Counted from the first letter of the stretch, positions 1 to 11,388 are shown. The stretch: DNA of 64,000 bases from Narthecium ossifragum (GCA_963920575.1 OY986968.1:8859485-8923484), one strand, 5' to 3'. Translations and numbers: made by a program. Notes: generated from the sequence alone by a model not told the origin.

Positions 1-250
1 ACCCCCGCGCCTTGCGCGCCACGCGCCCCGCACCCCGCGCACCCCGCGAGGTAGTGTTTCCCTCACCCATCTCCTCACCCATCCCCTCTCCTCTCTTCCT
101 CTTTTTTCCACTCACCCATCCCCTCTCCTCTCCCCAGCCGGCAACTCCCGACTCCCGACGCGCGACAGCAACTCCCGCGCCCCGCGCGCCCGAGGTATTG
201 TTTCCCTCACCCATCTCCTCGCCCATCCCCTCTCCTCTCTTCCTTTTGAA
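1..250 (+). repeat. Imperfect tandem duplication of a CT-rich leader
   Basis: Two copies of a C/T-rich block (about 31-110 and 177-250) share the run GTTTCCCTCACCCATCTCCT and a following TCTCCTCTCTTCC stretch. Both are preceded by a GC-rich CCCCGCGC segment. It resembles a duplicated 5' untranslated leader. Predicted reading frames here are composition artefacts. Confidence 0.6.
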
Positions 251-850
251 CGGCGCTCCCCAACGGCCCGGCTAGATCTGCACCAGCCCTCCCTCACCGC
301 CGTCCGCGGCTTCAAGCTTGCGACATCATCCCCACATCCGGCGAGATCTTCTCCAGCGACATCACCACGCCCGACGCCATCGGCCAACACCAGATCTTGC
401 TCAAACCCAATGGTCATCCCCCTCTCACCAACTCCGTCAGCCACGCCCGACGCCGACCTCGCCCTACCCGCCGTCGGCCACAAGATCCACGAACGGCCAC
501 GCGATCCGCAAACACCGTCGTGATCATCGCCCCACGTCGCCGTCGACCTCGCCCAACCCGCCATTGGCCATGCGATCCAAGGTATGTTTTTTTCTTCATT
601 CTTTCTGTTTTTTGACTCTTTTTGATCCTTCCCATCTCTAATCCAAGAACTCTCTAGGTGAGGAGCTGCTCGCAGAAAACTGCCATCCACCTCGCCCAAC
701 CCGCCGTCGGCCAAGCCCGCCGTCGACCAAGATATTTGAAGGTAAAACTTCAGGTTTTTTTTTTGGGTGAGTTCGGAGGTTTTCCATGGAGATCTATTGG
801 GGTTGCAGCGATTTAGAACAAACAGCACACTCACCACAATGAGTTTCACG
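251..850 (+). other. GC-rich exon-like block with three related 26-bp modules
   Basis: The module CCTCGCCCAACCCGCCGTCG and close variants occur at about 456, 544 and 690. Two positions look like splice donors (ATCCAAG then GTATGT at about 575; TTTGAAG then GTAAAAC at about 740). The composition and the switch to AT-rich sequence afterwards suggest a first exon plus intron of a captured gene. No protein domain is recognisable in any frame. Confidence 0.3.
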
Positions 851-2640
851 AAGAAGCTATAGATTTGCCAATTTATTGAGCTTGCTTTCTGAAATCCGAT
901 TGTATGGTACCTTCACGTTTGAGAAGAGAAGATAATAGAGTTTCACAGTTCAGAAGGAATTGAGCAATAAAGACAAACGAAACAGTGTATGAAATCCTTT
1001 CTTTTCTGAATCAGTTAAGGTTTTATTGCATTTTCCCACAAAAGAATTCAGTTCTGTTCGCATTTAGAAGCATCCATATTTCAGCTAGAGCTTTTGTGTT
1101 GGCTGCAAAATTGATATTTAAACTGTGGATGAAGCAGCAATTGGATAATCCCGAATTATGTGTCATAGAGCATGGGAAATGCAAACTTCTTTCTTGATTG
1201 TTGACTGAGCTATTCATATTTTGTAGTTGTTTTTTATCAATTAATTAAGGTGCTATGATGATTCTTTTGATTGACCTTCTGAATTTTGCCATGTTTGCTT
1301 CCTATTTCTAATAATTATATATCAATTGGGTTCTAAATCTTCCAAAAAGTTAGATTCCAATGCTTCACGGTGTTTGTTAAGTTGCTTCAGTTATTTTATC
1401 TACACCTATGTTCAGATTGTTGTTGCTATGGTGGATTAAGTTGTGTTCAGTTATAATAAGTATTCAGCATAGATCTGGATCATTTTTTCAACCTATTACA
1501 TGCTGTGTTCAGTTAATAAGTTGGTTATGGATGGTCTGATGAGTGATGACCATACTGCAATGCTAAGCTAATGTCGGGTTGCGATAACTGCTTATGTGCT
1601 ATGCTAAGAGGAGAAAATATACTATGTCGGTTTAGATGTAACTATATCCTAAATCGATAATGTGAACTTGGGCTGATTATGTGATAATGGCATATACATA
1701 TGCATAAGTTTCACAAATGCTAAATGTATAATACATTTGTATATTTCGTAGAGAGAATAAGTCTCAATGATACAGCAAATGTACATAATTCAATGATACA
1801 ACAAATGTATCTAACTTGCTTCAAATGCCAAGTGCAATAATCATCTTAAATTTATTTCATCTATGCATTGTTGTGTAAGTGGTTCAGTATTGATGCAGAC
1901 AGCAGTTTCCCTTAATTGGTGTAGTTTTTATTCTTGCTTTTTCTGTAACTTGCTTAGTATGGAGAAGAGGAATTTAATTGGGAATTGTGAATTCTTTTCT
2001 TTCCTTTTGGATTTGCTTTGGGATTGGAGGGATGTATTGTATCTATTTCTTCATGCAAAGGTTTGTTTTTCTATGATATATAGCCTGTGAATTTTTTTTT
2101 CAAAATCACCTCTCTTTAGTTACTTTTTCCCCTATACAATTTTCTTTTGTTTTTGTAAACTTCCACTATGAAGTTAAAGAGTCATTAATATTAATACATC
2201 TGTGACACCTCCAGATGAGTTTGAGAAATTCCCTTTAATCTCTGAACTTAATTTGCTTCATAGATTGCAAGATTTACTAAATAGCGTATACAAGTAACTT
2301 TCATGGTTTGGTATGTCGCAGTCGGTGCTCAATTACACCATCATGACAATGTGAATGTGTCCATTTACCTAATTATTCGAATATTACTATGATTCTTAAA
2401 GACCAATGGTTATAACTCATCTAAACAACAAAAGACTTGAAATGCATGTGCGTACTTAGGCTTACATATCTATAATTAAAGTGGTATAACAGATTAATAG
2501 ATTGCATAGGCTAATAATGAAAGTGGTATAACATGTTTTGGGAATTGCAACCCATCGACCTCTTATTTTTTTATTGTTATGTGTGATGTTCTTCTATGCT
2601 TGCTAATACTAAGCCACATGCATTGATTCGTCTGTTATAG
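851..2640. other. AT-rich intron-like sequence, nothing recognised
   Basis: This 1.8-kb stretch is T-rich on the plus strand, has only short reading frames and shows no domain, RNA gene or terminal repeat. It could be intron sequence carried by the Helitron. Confidence 0.3.
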
Positions 2641-3102
2641 TCTTTAAATCAGTTCTACGGCAATACTACTACATAGATCCATAAAAATGGAGAGTTCTAG
2701 CCTCTTCAAGTTTTACTTTTCTGCTAGCACTGCTATGACTTTTTCTTTGAAAAATAGCTTCTTCCTGATTCACATTGAGGAACTCGGGTTGGTGTTTCTT
2801 TTCCGATCTAGAGAGCGAGAGAGAGGGAGATCTAGAGGAGCTCGGGGTGGCGTTTCGGCGTGTCGTCATTGGATTCACATTGAGTAGCGTACCTGGAAGA
2901 GGTAGCCGAGGGACTTGAAGGCGACTTTGGTTTCTGGGCGGTCAAGGGCATTGGCTTATGGAGATAATGTGAAATCAGAATCTCTGTATTTTTTTTTCTT
3001 TAAAGTTGTGTTTTGTAGGGATAATGTTGTATTTGAGGAATTTGTGGTTTGTGTAGTTTATGGGGATAAGGTTTGCCCCGGGGATAATTTGTCCCTTTTA
3101 AA

Positions 3103-3371
3103 TTGTTATTTAATTTTTGTATTTGGGGAATGTTGTAAATCTTCTCATTTAGGTCTCAGTATGGGGGTGGTTTTGTCGAAATTTTTTGAAAAAATCTAAA
3201 ATATTCGTGTCGTAGTCATAGGCATAGGCATTCACTATCAATTGTTGTTTAATTTTTATATTCGAAGAATGTGGTAAATTGTCTCATTTTGCTCTCGGTA
3301 CAGGGGAGGTTTTGTCAAATTTTTTAAAAGAAACCCTAAATATCCGTGTCGTAGGCACGGACATTCCCTAG
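3103..3371 (+). repeat. Tandemly duplicated Helitron 3' end
   Basis: About 135 bp ending at 3237 is repeated immediately by the segment ending at 3371. Both carry a TTTAATTTTT run, a GTTTTGTC block, a TCGTGTCGTAG hairpin region and a CATTC end. The first copy ends ACTATCA with a decayed hairpin. The second has the intact hairpin and CTAG. Confidence 0.8.
3344..3371 (+). terminator. Helitron rolling-circle termination hairpin and CTAG
   Basis: A 5-6 bp GC-rich stem with a 7-nt loop is followed after 7 nt by CTAG and then T. This is the site where rolling-circle transposition is expected to stop. Confidence 0.8.
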
Positions 3372-3953
3372 TAAATAAATAAACATGAATTCCTAGAATT
3401 ATAACCCCCAACTTAAAGGTAATTGTCCTCAATTACACTAAGGCATAAAAATAAATAAAAAAATATAGGGTAGAGATAACCTGTAAAGGCTTCGTATGAA
3501 AAAGTAACCTTGGTGATAAAAATACAAATAGAGTTATGGATCAAGGTTAGTCGTGAAAATCAAGTGAGGTCGTGATGTCACCCGGCAGAGCATTCGATAG
3601 TATATATGTCCTGGAGAAGCATAGGAGGAATACCCCCATGATTGCAATTATGGAAAGTACGAATAAGCATAACAATTGAAGAAAAATTGGGTAGCATTTC
3701 CTCTATTTATTCAATAAGCACCAGGGTTGTACAAACATTCAGCGCACAAGGACAAAAAAAGTAAACTATTCTAAGCTTCACCCTGCAGCACGCAATAAAT
3801 AAGCACATTCATCCATCCACACAAGTTCAGACTGGCACATTCAGCCCCTCCCCTCGCACTCCCGGGGTACACCCTCAAATCCAAACATCATGTCAATATA
3901 TTATGAATGCCATGTAAACACAAAAGTGAGTCAACCAACCAACAAAAATCGCA
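3372..3953 (-). other. Element A 3' noncoding region
   Basis: No ORF is visible. The segment matches element C 30602 to about 30990 in order: GAATTCCTAGAATT, a CCCCCAACTTA tract (polypurine on the minus strand), AGTAACCTTGGTGATA, and AAAATTGGGTAGCAT. In C this block lies about 1 kb from the 3' LTR, so A's 3' LTR should lie about 1 kb beyond the Helitron junction. Confidence 0.7.
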
Positions 3954-4906
3954 TCAAAACATGCCACCATATGGCCTTAGATGCACGAAACCTAAAAGGT
4001 ATACATGTAATCCAAGCAAGCAACTAAGGTATGAGATTAATGGCTGGGGTCGCGGCGCCGGAAAGGACAAAGGTCTGTAAGGGACAATGGCAGTCACTGG
4101 CGGAGGTGGATGGAGGTCGTCAAGACGCGCCCGGATGTATGACAGGTCCTCACAGAAGGCAGCATCTTGTGCGTCTACCGCGTCCAAGCGCTGATTTAAG
4201 CGTGCCAACTCAGCTCGTAACTCACGGTACATCTCGCCAGGGGTAGGGTGCTCGACAGGTCCATACTCCGGCGCCTGCTGCGATCGACTGGGGCACGGCT
4301 GGTGGATAAAGATGACGGCCCTCCGCATGTGGCCTAGAACCTTGCCCCAAGTGGCGGACCCAAACCGTGTTGTCTTCAGTGCCTCAGGTGAAATGATCGG
4401 CTCATCCTCGGGAACCCGACCCTGGCTCTGGAGAAAGGAGGAGATAAGTCGAGGGCATGGAAGGGATGCGCCGTCGTAGCTCAGTCGCCTATCCAGCACC
4501 GCCCGTCGATAGAAGTGTGCCATGTCCTCCAAGATCTGCTGGGCTATATTGATTGCCCAATCCTTGGCCAACAACCACAACGTGTTGAGCCACTCGCAAA
4601 CCCGATACTCATCATGACCGCCCTGGAAGACGTTTTGGCGCAGGACATCGTCTATCAGCCATATGTGCACCAGCAGCTCGGCACAAGTAAAAATACCGGC
4701 GTCCTGGTGATCCGGGTCAAGAAAGAGATGGGGAACCGAGTCATGCACGTACATCTCCTCGGGTTTTGCTTTGTGAAGGCCAGGGCAGCGTTTAAGGATC
4801 CCCAGCGTCTCAGAGACGGCCTGGAACGTCAAAGCCACCTCGACACCATCGATCATGGAGGTGAAACCTTTGGACGCGTACCGCGAGGATGAGTCCTTAT
4901 CATGTT
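3954..4906 (-). pseudogene. Element A env-like/extra ORF, C-terminal part
   Basis: The open frame of about 317 codons runs on the minus strand from the LTR junction at 4906. The first nine codons of the longer reading frame belong to the inserted LTR. It contains a Trp- and Leu-rich middle (WLNTLWLLAKDWAINIAQ) and a heptad-like coiled coil near the end (ELRAELARLNQRLDAVDAQD), then a hydrophobic tail. Athila elements carry such an extra ORF between pol and the 3' LTR, often called env-like. I see no convincing signal peptide or fusion peptide here, so an envelope function is not supported. It is the second half of a gene split by the solo LTR at 4907-7428; the first half is at 7429-7909. Confidence 0.55.
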
Positions 4907-7428
4907 TGTCGCGCCCCGACCCGCGAAAGCCCAACTGGGCCGGGCGACGCGAACCGGAACCTACAAAACGCGGAAAACAAAGCTGGCGAGGGTTCCCTCT
5001 AACCTATTGGTCTCCCTAACAATCTATCACAAAACACCCTCAATTAAAAGACATTTAATTAATGAAACTTCAAACCACAGATTTAAAACTTAAGTGTTAA
5101 AATATACAAATCCTCGGAGAGGGGAAGATTCAAAATACAACATTACTCCCGTAGGAGACTAACTAACATAGGGTAAAAGCAGTAAACGATCACCACCTCT
5201 CAAAGTCCACCAGGCGCCGCCGCACCGCCGACCAACTGCCCAGTAGGGGCCACAGAAGAGGAACTGACGCCTGCACCTGCAAAACGCAGCCCCGGGTAGG
5301 TGTGAGCACTAAGCTCAGTAGGGATCTACACTACGCCACACAGAAGGAAGAGGGAAACGCAACAGTGTCGCCCTCAAACCAGACTCGAGTGAGCTACAAT
5401 GGTCCCATTACCATTCACCGGTGATCTCTAGGCATATCCAACCATGGTCACCCCAATGGACTGGGCCCATCCTGGATACACCTAGTGTCGTAGGGTTCCA
5501 GCTGTAGTCACCCATCACTCACTGGGCCCACACTGATGCCCCTACTGGCAGGAAAGGACACTGCCCAAAGAATAAGACCCGCCACCGGTGGCATCCTCAA
5601 CACCTGACTTGAGGCCGACACGACCTCTAATCATCATCAAGCAACAGGTGTACCAGTCCTCTAAGCCTATCATCGAATTCGACTGGACACCACAATTCAA
5701 ACCAGGTCCAAACTACCCAACCCCGGTCCTAGGGCTAAGTCCGAGCTTCCAACCTCGGGACGGCGACCCACAGATCACCCACGCCCTAACCAATGCAACT
5801 AAAGCACAATCAACAATGCATGCTATGACATACACAAACAGGATATAGTCATGCAACAGTATGGCAAACATCATATAAGTCAGCCGGATCGCTGCAGCGG
5901 TACTACCGACCGCTGCCAGCCGATCCGAAGCGGGTCCCGGCATTACGACGGTACCACGACCGTCGACCGCAGACTCCTGCAACGGGAAGCAACCCCGAAA
6001 ACCGCTGATGAACAGTAGAAATATAATATTATAATTCGACATATAATATTATATTTAAAACACCAAATGTTCTCTACTAGAGGCTATTTGATCTGGTCGA
6101 TCCGACGTCCAAACGACGTCGGATTCAAGATCCAACTTAGCCACCAGTAGATTTACATGTATGGATTAACATATCCAAAATTTAGAATCATCCAACGGTT
6201 TTATTAACGGGAAAACGCTAATGAAAACCACTAATCAAAACTAACTTTCTAATTAATTGCTGCAACGCAGCCCTCCAGTAAACAATTCATAAGAAATAGT
6301 AGAAACATCAGAAAAATACGAAATAAGATGGAATTGAAAGCTAACGAAGAGATCTATAACTCTTATGTTTATCAAAAGCCAAGATCATACACGTCCCGGC
6401 CGGAAAACACGTCGGAAGCCGGCTGTTCTTCAAGAACAGCAGAAAAACAGAGAATCCGAGCTTAATCATGCATAAAACCTACTCAAATCTCAACCAAATA
6501 TCATGAAACTTAGATCCATTATTCTACTAGGCATAAAGAGTCCAACAAGACAAAGATCAACAAGATCCAACGGCTAGATCTAGAGAAACCCATTAAAGAA
6601 CACATGTAGGTAGAAGAACCTACCCAACAGCGCATTCCTCGGTTGATCCCTCGCAAACCAGTCACCAACACGACTCCAAACCACCTCAGCAACCTTCCTC
6701 TCGTCACCACGAATCCAACAAGCTTTAGAACGCCAAAATCGGTGGTCGGAGGAGGGAGAACGGCGAAGAAGAAGCTCACCGGCGGTAAAGGGAATGAACC
6801 AGAGCACCGCGGGAAGAAGAGAAAGAAAGAAGAAGAAGAGAAGAGAAGAGAGGGAAAGAAGGGGAAGGAAAGCCTGGGGGAAAGCCGGTGAAGGCGGGGA
6901 AAAGCTGGGGGAGGGGAGGGAAAGTCCTCCCCTTCTGACAAGGGAGAGGGACGGCCGACTGCCGTCATCGCGGAAGAGAAAAAAACCACCTACTGTTTGA
7001 TCACGAGTCCGATCGATCGCTCCAAGGAGCGATCGATCGCTCTCGAGCCGCAAACAGCCCAAAGACCTTCTGCACTAAGTAATCGATCTCCAAAGCATGT
7101 CAGATCGATCTGGCTAGCAAGGCCATATCGATCTCATTAGCAATCAAGATTGATCTCCTTCTCCCAGAATGGCAAACTTGGGCTAAAACACAAGCCCAAG
7201 CTCAGATCTTCCGATCTCGGGTCCACCTAACCATTCTAAACAAACACTAACACATACAAGGTCAGTGTGTGCACACGCGGGTGTGAAACAAACCAACAAG
7301 GCGCAATTTACCAAATTGCCCGTGTGGTCTAAGAAACAATGCGATCCACCGGATCGCGCGCTCGATGCGAAACAAACCAACAAACCACGGGCTCGACCCA
7401 GCCGATCGACCCAGGAGTAGAGGGTACA
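4907..7428 (-). mobile_element. Solo LTR, family gamma, inserted in element A extra ORF
   Basis: The 2522-bp segment begins TGTCGCGCCCCGACC on the plus strand and ends GAGGGTACA. It is the reverse orientation of the gamma LTR at 32277-34702: shared blocks include a TTTTGGTAAAT/ATTTGGTAAAT segment near the 5' end and a TTGCAGGTGCAG block near the 3' end. Flanks ATGTT (4902-4906) and CTGTG (7429-7433) look like a decayed 5-bp target duplication. There is no internal domain or second LTR, so it is solo. It contains GATCGATC motifs at 7013-7110 and a G/A-rich tract at about 6800-6950. Confidence 0.8.
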
Positions 7429-7909
7429 CTGTGGGGCAAGGAGTGCACAAAGGTAGTTGACCTCGGCGTTCGAGAGTTGCGATGGAGTCCTGGGCGTACT
7501 CGATCGTCCGGAAGAAGTCGACATCGAATGTGTACTCAAGATTGAGTTCCCATTGCCAGCGTGGTTGGAGGCCGCGGACGGCGATAGGAGCAGTAGATGG
7601 CTAGGCTTTCTTGCGTTGCTTCTTCCGCTGAGGTGGTTTAGATGATGAAGCAGCTGCGGAAGCCTTCTGCTTGTCGGAAGGAGGAGTAGCAGCCGTCGAA
7701 GAAGAAGGGGGAGCACGCGAGGCGCGGACAGGCCGTGACAGAGGTGGAGACGGAGTAGATCCAGGAGAAGATGTTGAGGCTAACGGAGAGGCACTCGTCG
7801 AGGACGCGGGCAACGGTAGCCGTTTGGCGGCAGGGATGGAAGAAAAAGTGGCGGCGGCTTTCCCTTTGCCGCCGAGGCCCTTACGGATAACGTTCTTCAC
7901 TCGCACCAT
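7429..7909 (-). pseudogene. Element A env-like/extra ORF, N-terminal part
   Basis: This starts at a Met (MVRVKNVIRKGL) on the minus strand. The first about 100 codons are low-complexity, rich in Ser, Pro, Ala and Lys, ending in a basic stretch (PPQRKKQRKKA) that could serve as a nuclear localisation signal. A stop follows, but the same frame remains readable to the LTR junction (WELNLEYTFDVDFF). It is the front part of the ORF continued at 3954-4906; the two parts do not join in the same frame, so further decay has occurred. Function unknown. Confidence 0.5.
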
Positions 7910-8457
7910 GGTAGTGGTGCAGGCGACGATCGGAGCCGGTGACGCTCAATGGAGAAGATAGAACCACCGGCGGAAGGTTGGAATGGGTGCTGAGGAAAAG
8001 AATCAACTTAGGGCGAGGCCGTGAACGGAGAAACAGGAATGGAGGAAGGGAATGGAGTGAGGTGGAGGACGGCGGTGTGGAGATCTTGCCGGAGACGAGC
8101 TGAGCATCGATCGGCGGTGGGGATGACGAGCGGCGCGCGTCCGAGCGAAAAGAGAAGGGAGGGGAGGAGGATTGATCGGAGTGTAAGAAAGCCCTAGGAT
8201 CGATCCTACACCCAGCTTTAAACCCTAGGGTAACGCGACTAGGATCGATCCGTCCTTTGGGGAAGTATCGATCTTAGTCCACGTGGCAAAATCTCAACGC
8301 AGCAACTTAAAACGTGGTAAGAAAGAGTAAGATCGATCGGTCATAATGGGAAGGATCGATCCTTCTCTCGCCAATCATGCTCTAGTAGGCGGAAAACTTG
8401 GGATTTCGACCCTATGTCGACATACATCTATGTTGTGCCTCCAAGACATGTACCTCC
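7910..8457. other. Noncoding part of element A with GATCGATC motifs
   Basis: No ORF is supported. The palindromic octamer or near variants recur at about 8196, 8245, 8333 and 8353, commonly as GGATCGATCC. This is the region between two extra ORFs of element A. Confidence 0.5.
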
Positions 8458-8630
8458 ATTTGGTTGGGGGTTAAGGGTGGGGTTAGGGTTATGGTTAAAT
8501 GGGGTCCGTCACTTTTTCTCCTTTCTACCTACCACCTTCCTCTCTACTTTTTCAATCATTCTTTCATCATTATACATACCCTTATCCCTATTCCTACCCT
8601 TACCCCCATCCTTAACCCCCAACCAAACAC
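8458..8630. mobile_element. MITE-like element with long G-rich terminal inverted repeats
   Basis: The left end (8458-8500) reads TTTGGTTGGGGGTTAAGG and onward. The right end (about 8580-8628) is its inverted copy, CCTTAACCCCCAACCAAA, with few mismatches over about 35 bp. Total length is about 173 bp with no coding capacity. The TIR start resembles that of the larger element at 61361-62613. The exact TSD could not be fixed. Confidence 0.65.
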
Positions 8631-8827
8631 AGGAGTGAACCACATCAATCAAACCACACAATCAGTCATTCGTAAACTCAGTTTTATTAACGAACTAAAT
8701 GAAAAATAGCAATACTACAAAGCAAAACTTGAAAATTGCAAGGAAGGAAAATCTAGCAAGCAACGAACACAAACTAAAATTGACACAAAACATAAATCCT
8801 AAAAGCAAAAGAAGATTGTCCTAATGC

Positions 8828-9376
8828 CTAATCATCGCCGTCCTCATCATCGTCTTCATCATCGTCCTCCAAAAGGTCCATGAGCTCATCGGCGTCAATC
8901 TCCTCGTCATCAGAATCGATCTGGTGGCGATCGGATGCGTATGGTGGCCCTGGTGGCGATCCATATGGCGACAGAAGCTCGGGGTCGATCAGGGACCGTG
9001 GTGGCACAACAATCGAATACCCATCTGGCAGTCTGAAAGCGACCCACGGATCGTCGAGGTCGGGATTATGTTGGATGCAATACACGAGTCGGGCAAACAC
9101 ATCAGGAGTTGGCATTGGCCCAAGAAATTCAACACCGACAGGATATTCAATAAAAGATCCGATAGGGTAAACACGGTCGAGGAATTCTCGAGGAGGGCAA
9201 CAGAAGACTACCGGCGGGGACAGTGGTCGATTTGAGTCGACGGTGGTCACAAAGTCATCGTCTGATGAGAATCCCGATGCCTGAGAAATCGGAGACCCCG
9301 GCTCGAAGTCGTGCTCCGACGAACCAGGTGGGCAGATGCTGGCCGAAGACGAAGAGTGGCTAGATTGAGACATCAT
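8828..9376 (-). CDS. Element A extra ORF, unknown acidic protein
   Basis: An uninterrupted 182-codon frame begins MMSQSSHSSSS and ends in a long Asp/Glu tail (DLLEDDDEDDDEDGDD). The N-terminus is Ser-rich, the middle holds a Pro-rich and hydrophobic patch (FCCPPREFLDRVYPIGSF). It lies between integrase and the env-like ORF of element A, a position where Athila-type elements carry accessory ORFs. I do not recognise a domain. Its intactness in an otherwise broken element is notable but may be chance. It could be the first exon of the env-like gene. Confidence 0.45.
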   Translation of the reverse strand: MMSQSSHSSSSASICPPGSSEHDFEPGSPISQASGFSSDDDFVTTVDSNRPLSPPVVFCCPPREFLDRVYPIGSFIEYPVGVEFLGPMPTPDVFARLVYCIQHNPDLDDPWVAFRLPDGYSIVVPPRSLIDPELLSPYGSPPGPPYASDRHQIDSDDEEIDADELMDLLEDDDEDDDEDGDD

Positions 9377-10761
9377 AGACGTACGCCGGCATACTAGAAC
9401 GGTCGTTGGTGAGAGAAAAATTAAGAAGAAAGACTGGATAGGGAAGGATCGATCGGTCTCGAAGTGGAAGATCGATCCTTCACGGAGTGAAGGAAAGACT
9501 AATAGAGCCGGAAACAGAGGATGGGGAAGAGATCCAAGAAAACAGGTTCATGGAAAGAAGAAACAAGAAAAGAAAAACAAGAAAAACAAGGAAGAGAAGA
9601 GAATGGAAACACAGAAGGGAATACGGTGGACACCGGCCGTGGTTGCCGGCGTCAGTGGTCGGAATCCATGGCGAAAACCATGGGTCCGCCGCTTAGAAAC
9701 AACGAAAGATCGAAAGAAAGCGGTATAGATAAGGAGAAGATGCTTTGGATTCTTACCAGAAGTAGAGAGGAAGATTATGTGGGACTGTCTAGACTAGAGG
9801 AGCACGCCGAAATCGAGGAGGACGATGGAGAACCCAAACCGGAGGCAAGAGACTAGAGTGTAGATTGGAGGCCGCAGAGCAAAAGAAATAGATATAGACC
9901 CAGGCTTAAGGAGATCTGGGCGGAATTTAACTCCAGCAAGATAAAGATGAAAAATCCTAAGAACAGATAGGTGTGCAAGTTGGAGTTTGAATCCAACTTG
10001 ACGATGACGACGAAATTTTTTTTTCCAAAAGATCCGTGAAGGATCGATCGTCCTAGATCTACCGGATCGATCCTTCGCCACGTGGGTGCAACAGGTGCGA
10101 TCGGATGACCCAATGAATAAATAGGCAAGATCTATCTATTTCGTTAAAAAGAATCAATCCTACTTACTCAACTAGTTTCTTTGTGAAGGATGGATAGAAG
10201 GATCGATCCGGAGGTTACTCGTCCAAAACACCACGTTCTATCATAATTAAATAGCCACCTAGGATCGATCCTACTCATGTGAAGGGATCGATCCTACAAT
10301 CTTAAATATTCTACTTTGGAAGGAGTGATAGAAGGATCGATCCTGAGATGTAGTGCAAAATACACTACGTTCTGCCAAAATTAAGTCCCCGACTAGGATC
10401 GATCATTGGGATAGGTGGGATCGATCCTACCCTGACTAGTGGATCGATCGTTCTCAACTAAATGAGAAAAATCGCATTAAAAACCTGGGAATTAAGAAGC
10501 ACAAAACATTGTAAAAATACGGACCTCTCCAGGGCACAGGAATTCAAGAATGGACACTCCAAACTAACAATTAACATGACCATCCAATGGCAGCGACGAC
10601 AGCATTATCAGACAATCAAAATCAAACATGCAAATAAATAGGAATAAACCAAGCATGCAAAGAAAACAACGAAAGGAACTAATTAAAAACACATTACTAA
10701 TGGTTTGCCTCCTATCAAGCACTTGGTTTAACGTCTCTAGCTCGACCCAAGGAAATTGCAG
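9377..10761. other. Noncoding region downstream of element A integrase
   Basis: No supported gene. Nearest to integrase is the conserved post-pol block at 10701-10745. GGATCGATCC palindromes and variants occur at about 9447, 9470, 10038, 10068, 10199, 10261, 10282, 10335, 10396, 10418 and 10441. Short frames overlapping this region are low-complexity. Confidence 0.5.
10701..10745 (-). promoter_or_regulatory. Conserved post-pol block of element A
   Basis: On the minus strand: GAGCTAGAGACGTTAAACCA, then AGTGCTTGATAGGAGGCAAAC. Equivalents follow the last ORF in element C (31228-31272), G (about 37830-37862) and B (about 23091-23127). The function is not known to me. Confidence 0.6.
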
Positions 10762-11383
10762 TCACTCATGATTTGGTTCATGCAACAATTGCGTGGCTTC
10801 TAAGGTTAGAGGATTTTCTACGTAGAGTTTCAACCTTTGGCCATTCACTTTGAAAGTAGAATCAAAGTTGGGATGACGGATTTCAACAGCCCCATGAGGA
10901 CAGACTTGAGTAACTTCGAATGGACCAGTCCATCTAGATTTAAGTTTTCCTGGGAAGAGCCGAAGTCTAGCATTAAATAACCAAACCTTATCACCCACAT
11001 TGAAGGTTCTCTGAGTAATGAACTTGTCATGGTAAGCATTAGTTTGAGCCTTATAAATAAGAGCATTATCATAGGCTTCATTACGTATTTCCTCCAACTC
11101 ATTGAGTTGAAGCAAACGAGCACTCCGGCCTGTAGGTAACCAATTCACTCTTTTAATAGTTAACCACACGTTGTCGAAGAGATTCACTGGTAAGCGGCAA
11201 TGCTTACCATAGACTAATCGATATGGTGACATCCCTATAGGTGTTTTGAATGTTGTTCTATATGCCCATAAAGCCTCATTCAAGCGTATGGACCAATCTT
11301 TTCTATCCGACCGCACTACTTTCTCAAGTATGCGTTTGATTTCCCGATTAGACACCTCCACTTGCCCACTGGTTTGAGAATGA
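10762..11383 (-). pseudogene. Element A integrase, C-terminal part
   Basis: The frame contains the third catalytic-region motif [15 protein letters not shown] (the E of DD35E), then [19 protein letters not shown] sequence (here [15 protein letters not shown]) and a C-terminal beta-rich region ([27 protein letters not shown]), ending EPNHE. It inserts element cDNA into the genome. It is separated from the catalytic core at 11761-12504 by the Cassandra-type solo LTR at 11389-11755. The sequence shows no stop in this part. Confidence 0.85.
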
Positions 11384-11388
11384 TAGGG

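Larger units (their letters stand above)
1..3371 (+). mobile_element. Helitron (3' terminus certain, 5' end not seen)
   Basis: The right border has the canonical Helitron 3' structure: a short hairpin at 3344-3360 (CCGTG, 7-nt loop, CACGG), seven bases, then CTAG at 3368-3371 followed by T. Helitrons end in CTRR and insert between A and T. The sequence to the right (from 3372) is the 3' region of a retrotransposon, matching 30602 onward in element C, so the Helitron interrupts it. No 5' TC terminus can be fixed and the left end probably lies outside the window. No Rep/helicase coding is visible, so this is a non-autonomous copy. The exon-like block at 1-850 and intron-like DNA behind it look like captured gene sequence, which is inference. 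Confidence 0.55.

Noticed and set aside
112..849. 245-codon minus-strand frame
   Set aside because: It is driven by GC-rich repeats read in antisense (repeated WPTAGRARSA-like units) and has no domain; the region reads better as leader/exon DNA on the plus strand.
6519..7062. 156- and 160-codon minus-strand frames with hydrophobic stretches
   Set aside because: They lie inside a solo LTR and come from its C/T-rich leader (SFPFFPSLLFSSSSFFLFF-type), not a protein gene.
8458..8630. Interstitial telomere repeat (TTAGGG-like)
   Set aside because: The motifs are irregular and belong to an inverted-repeat element.
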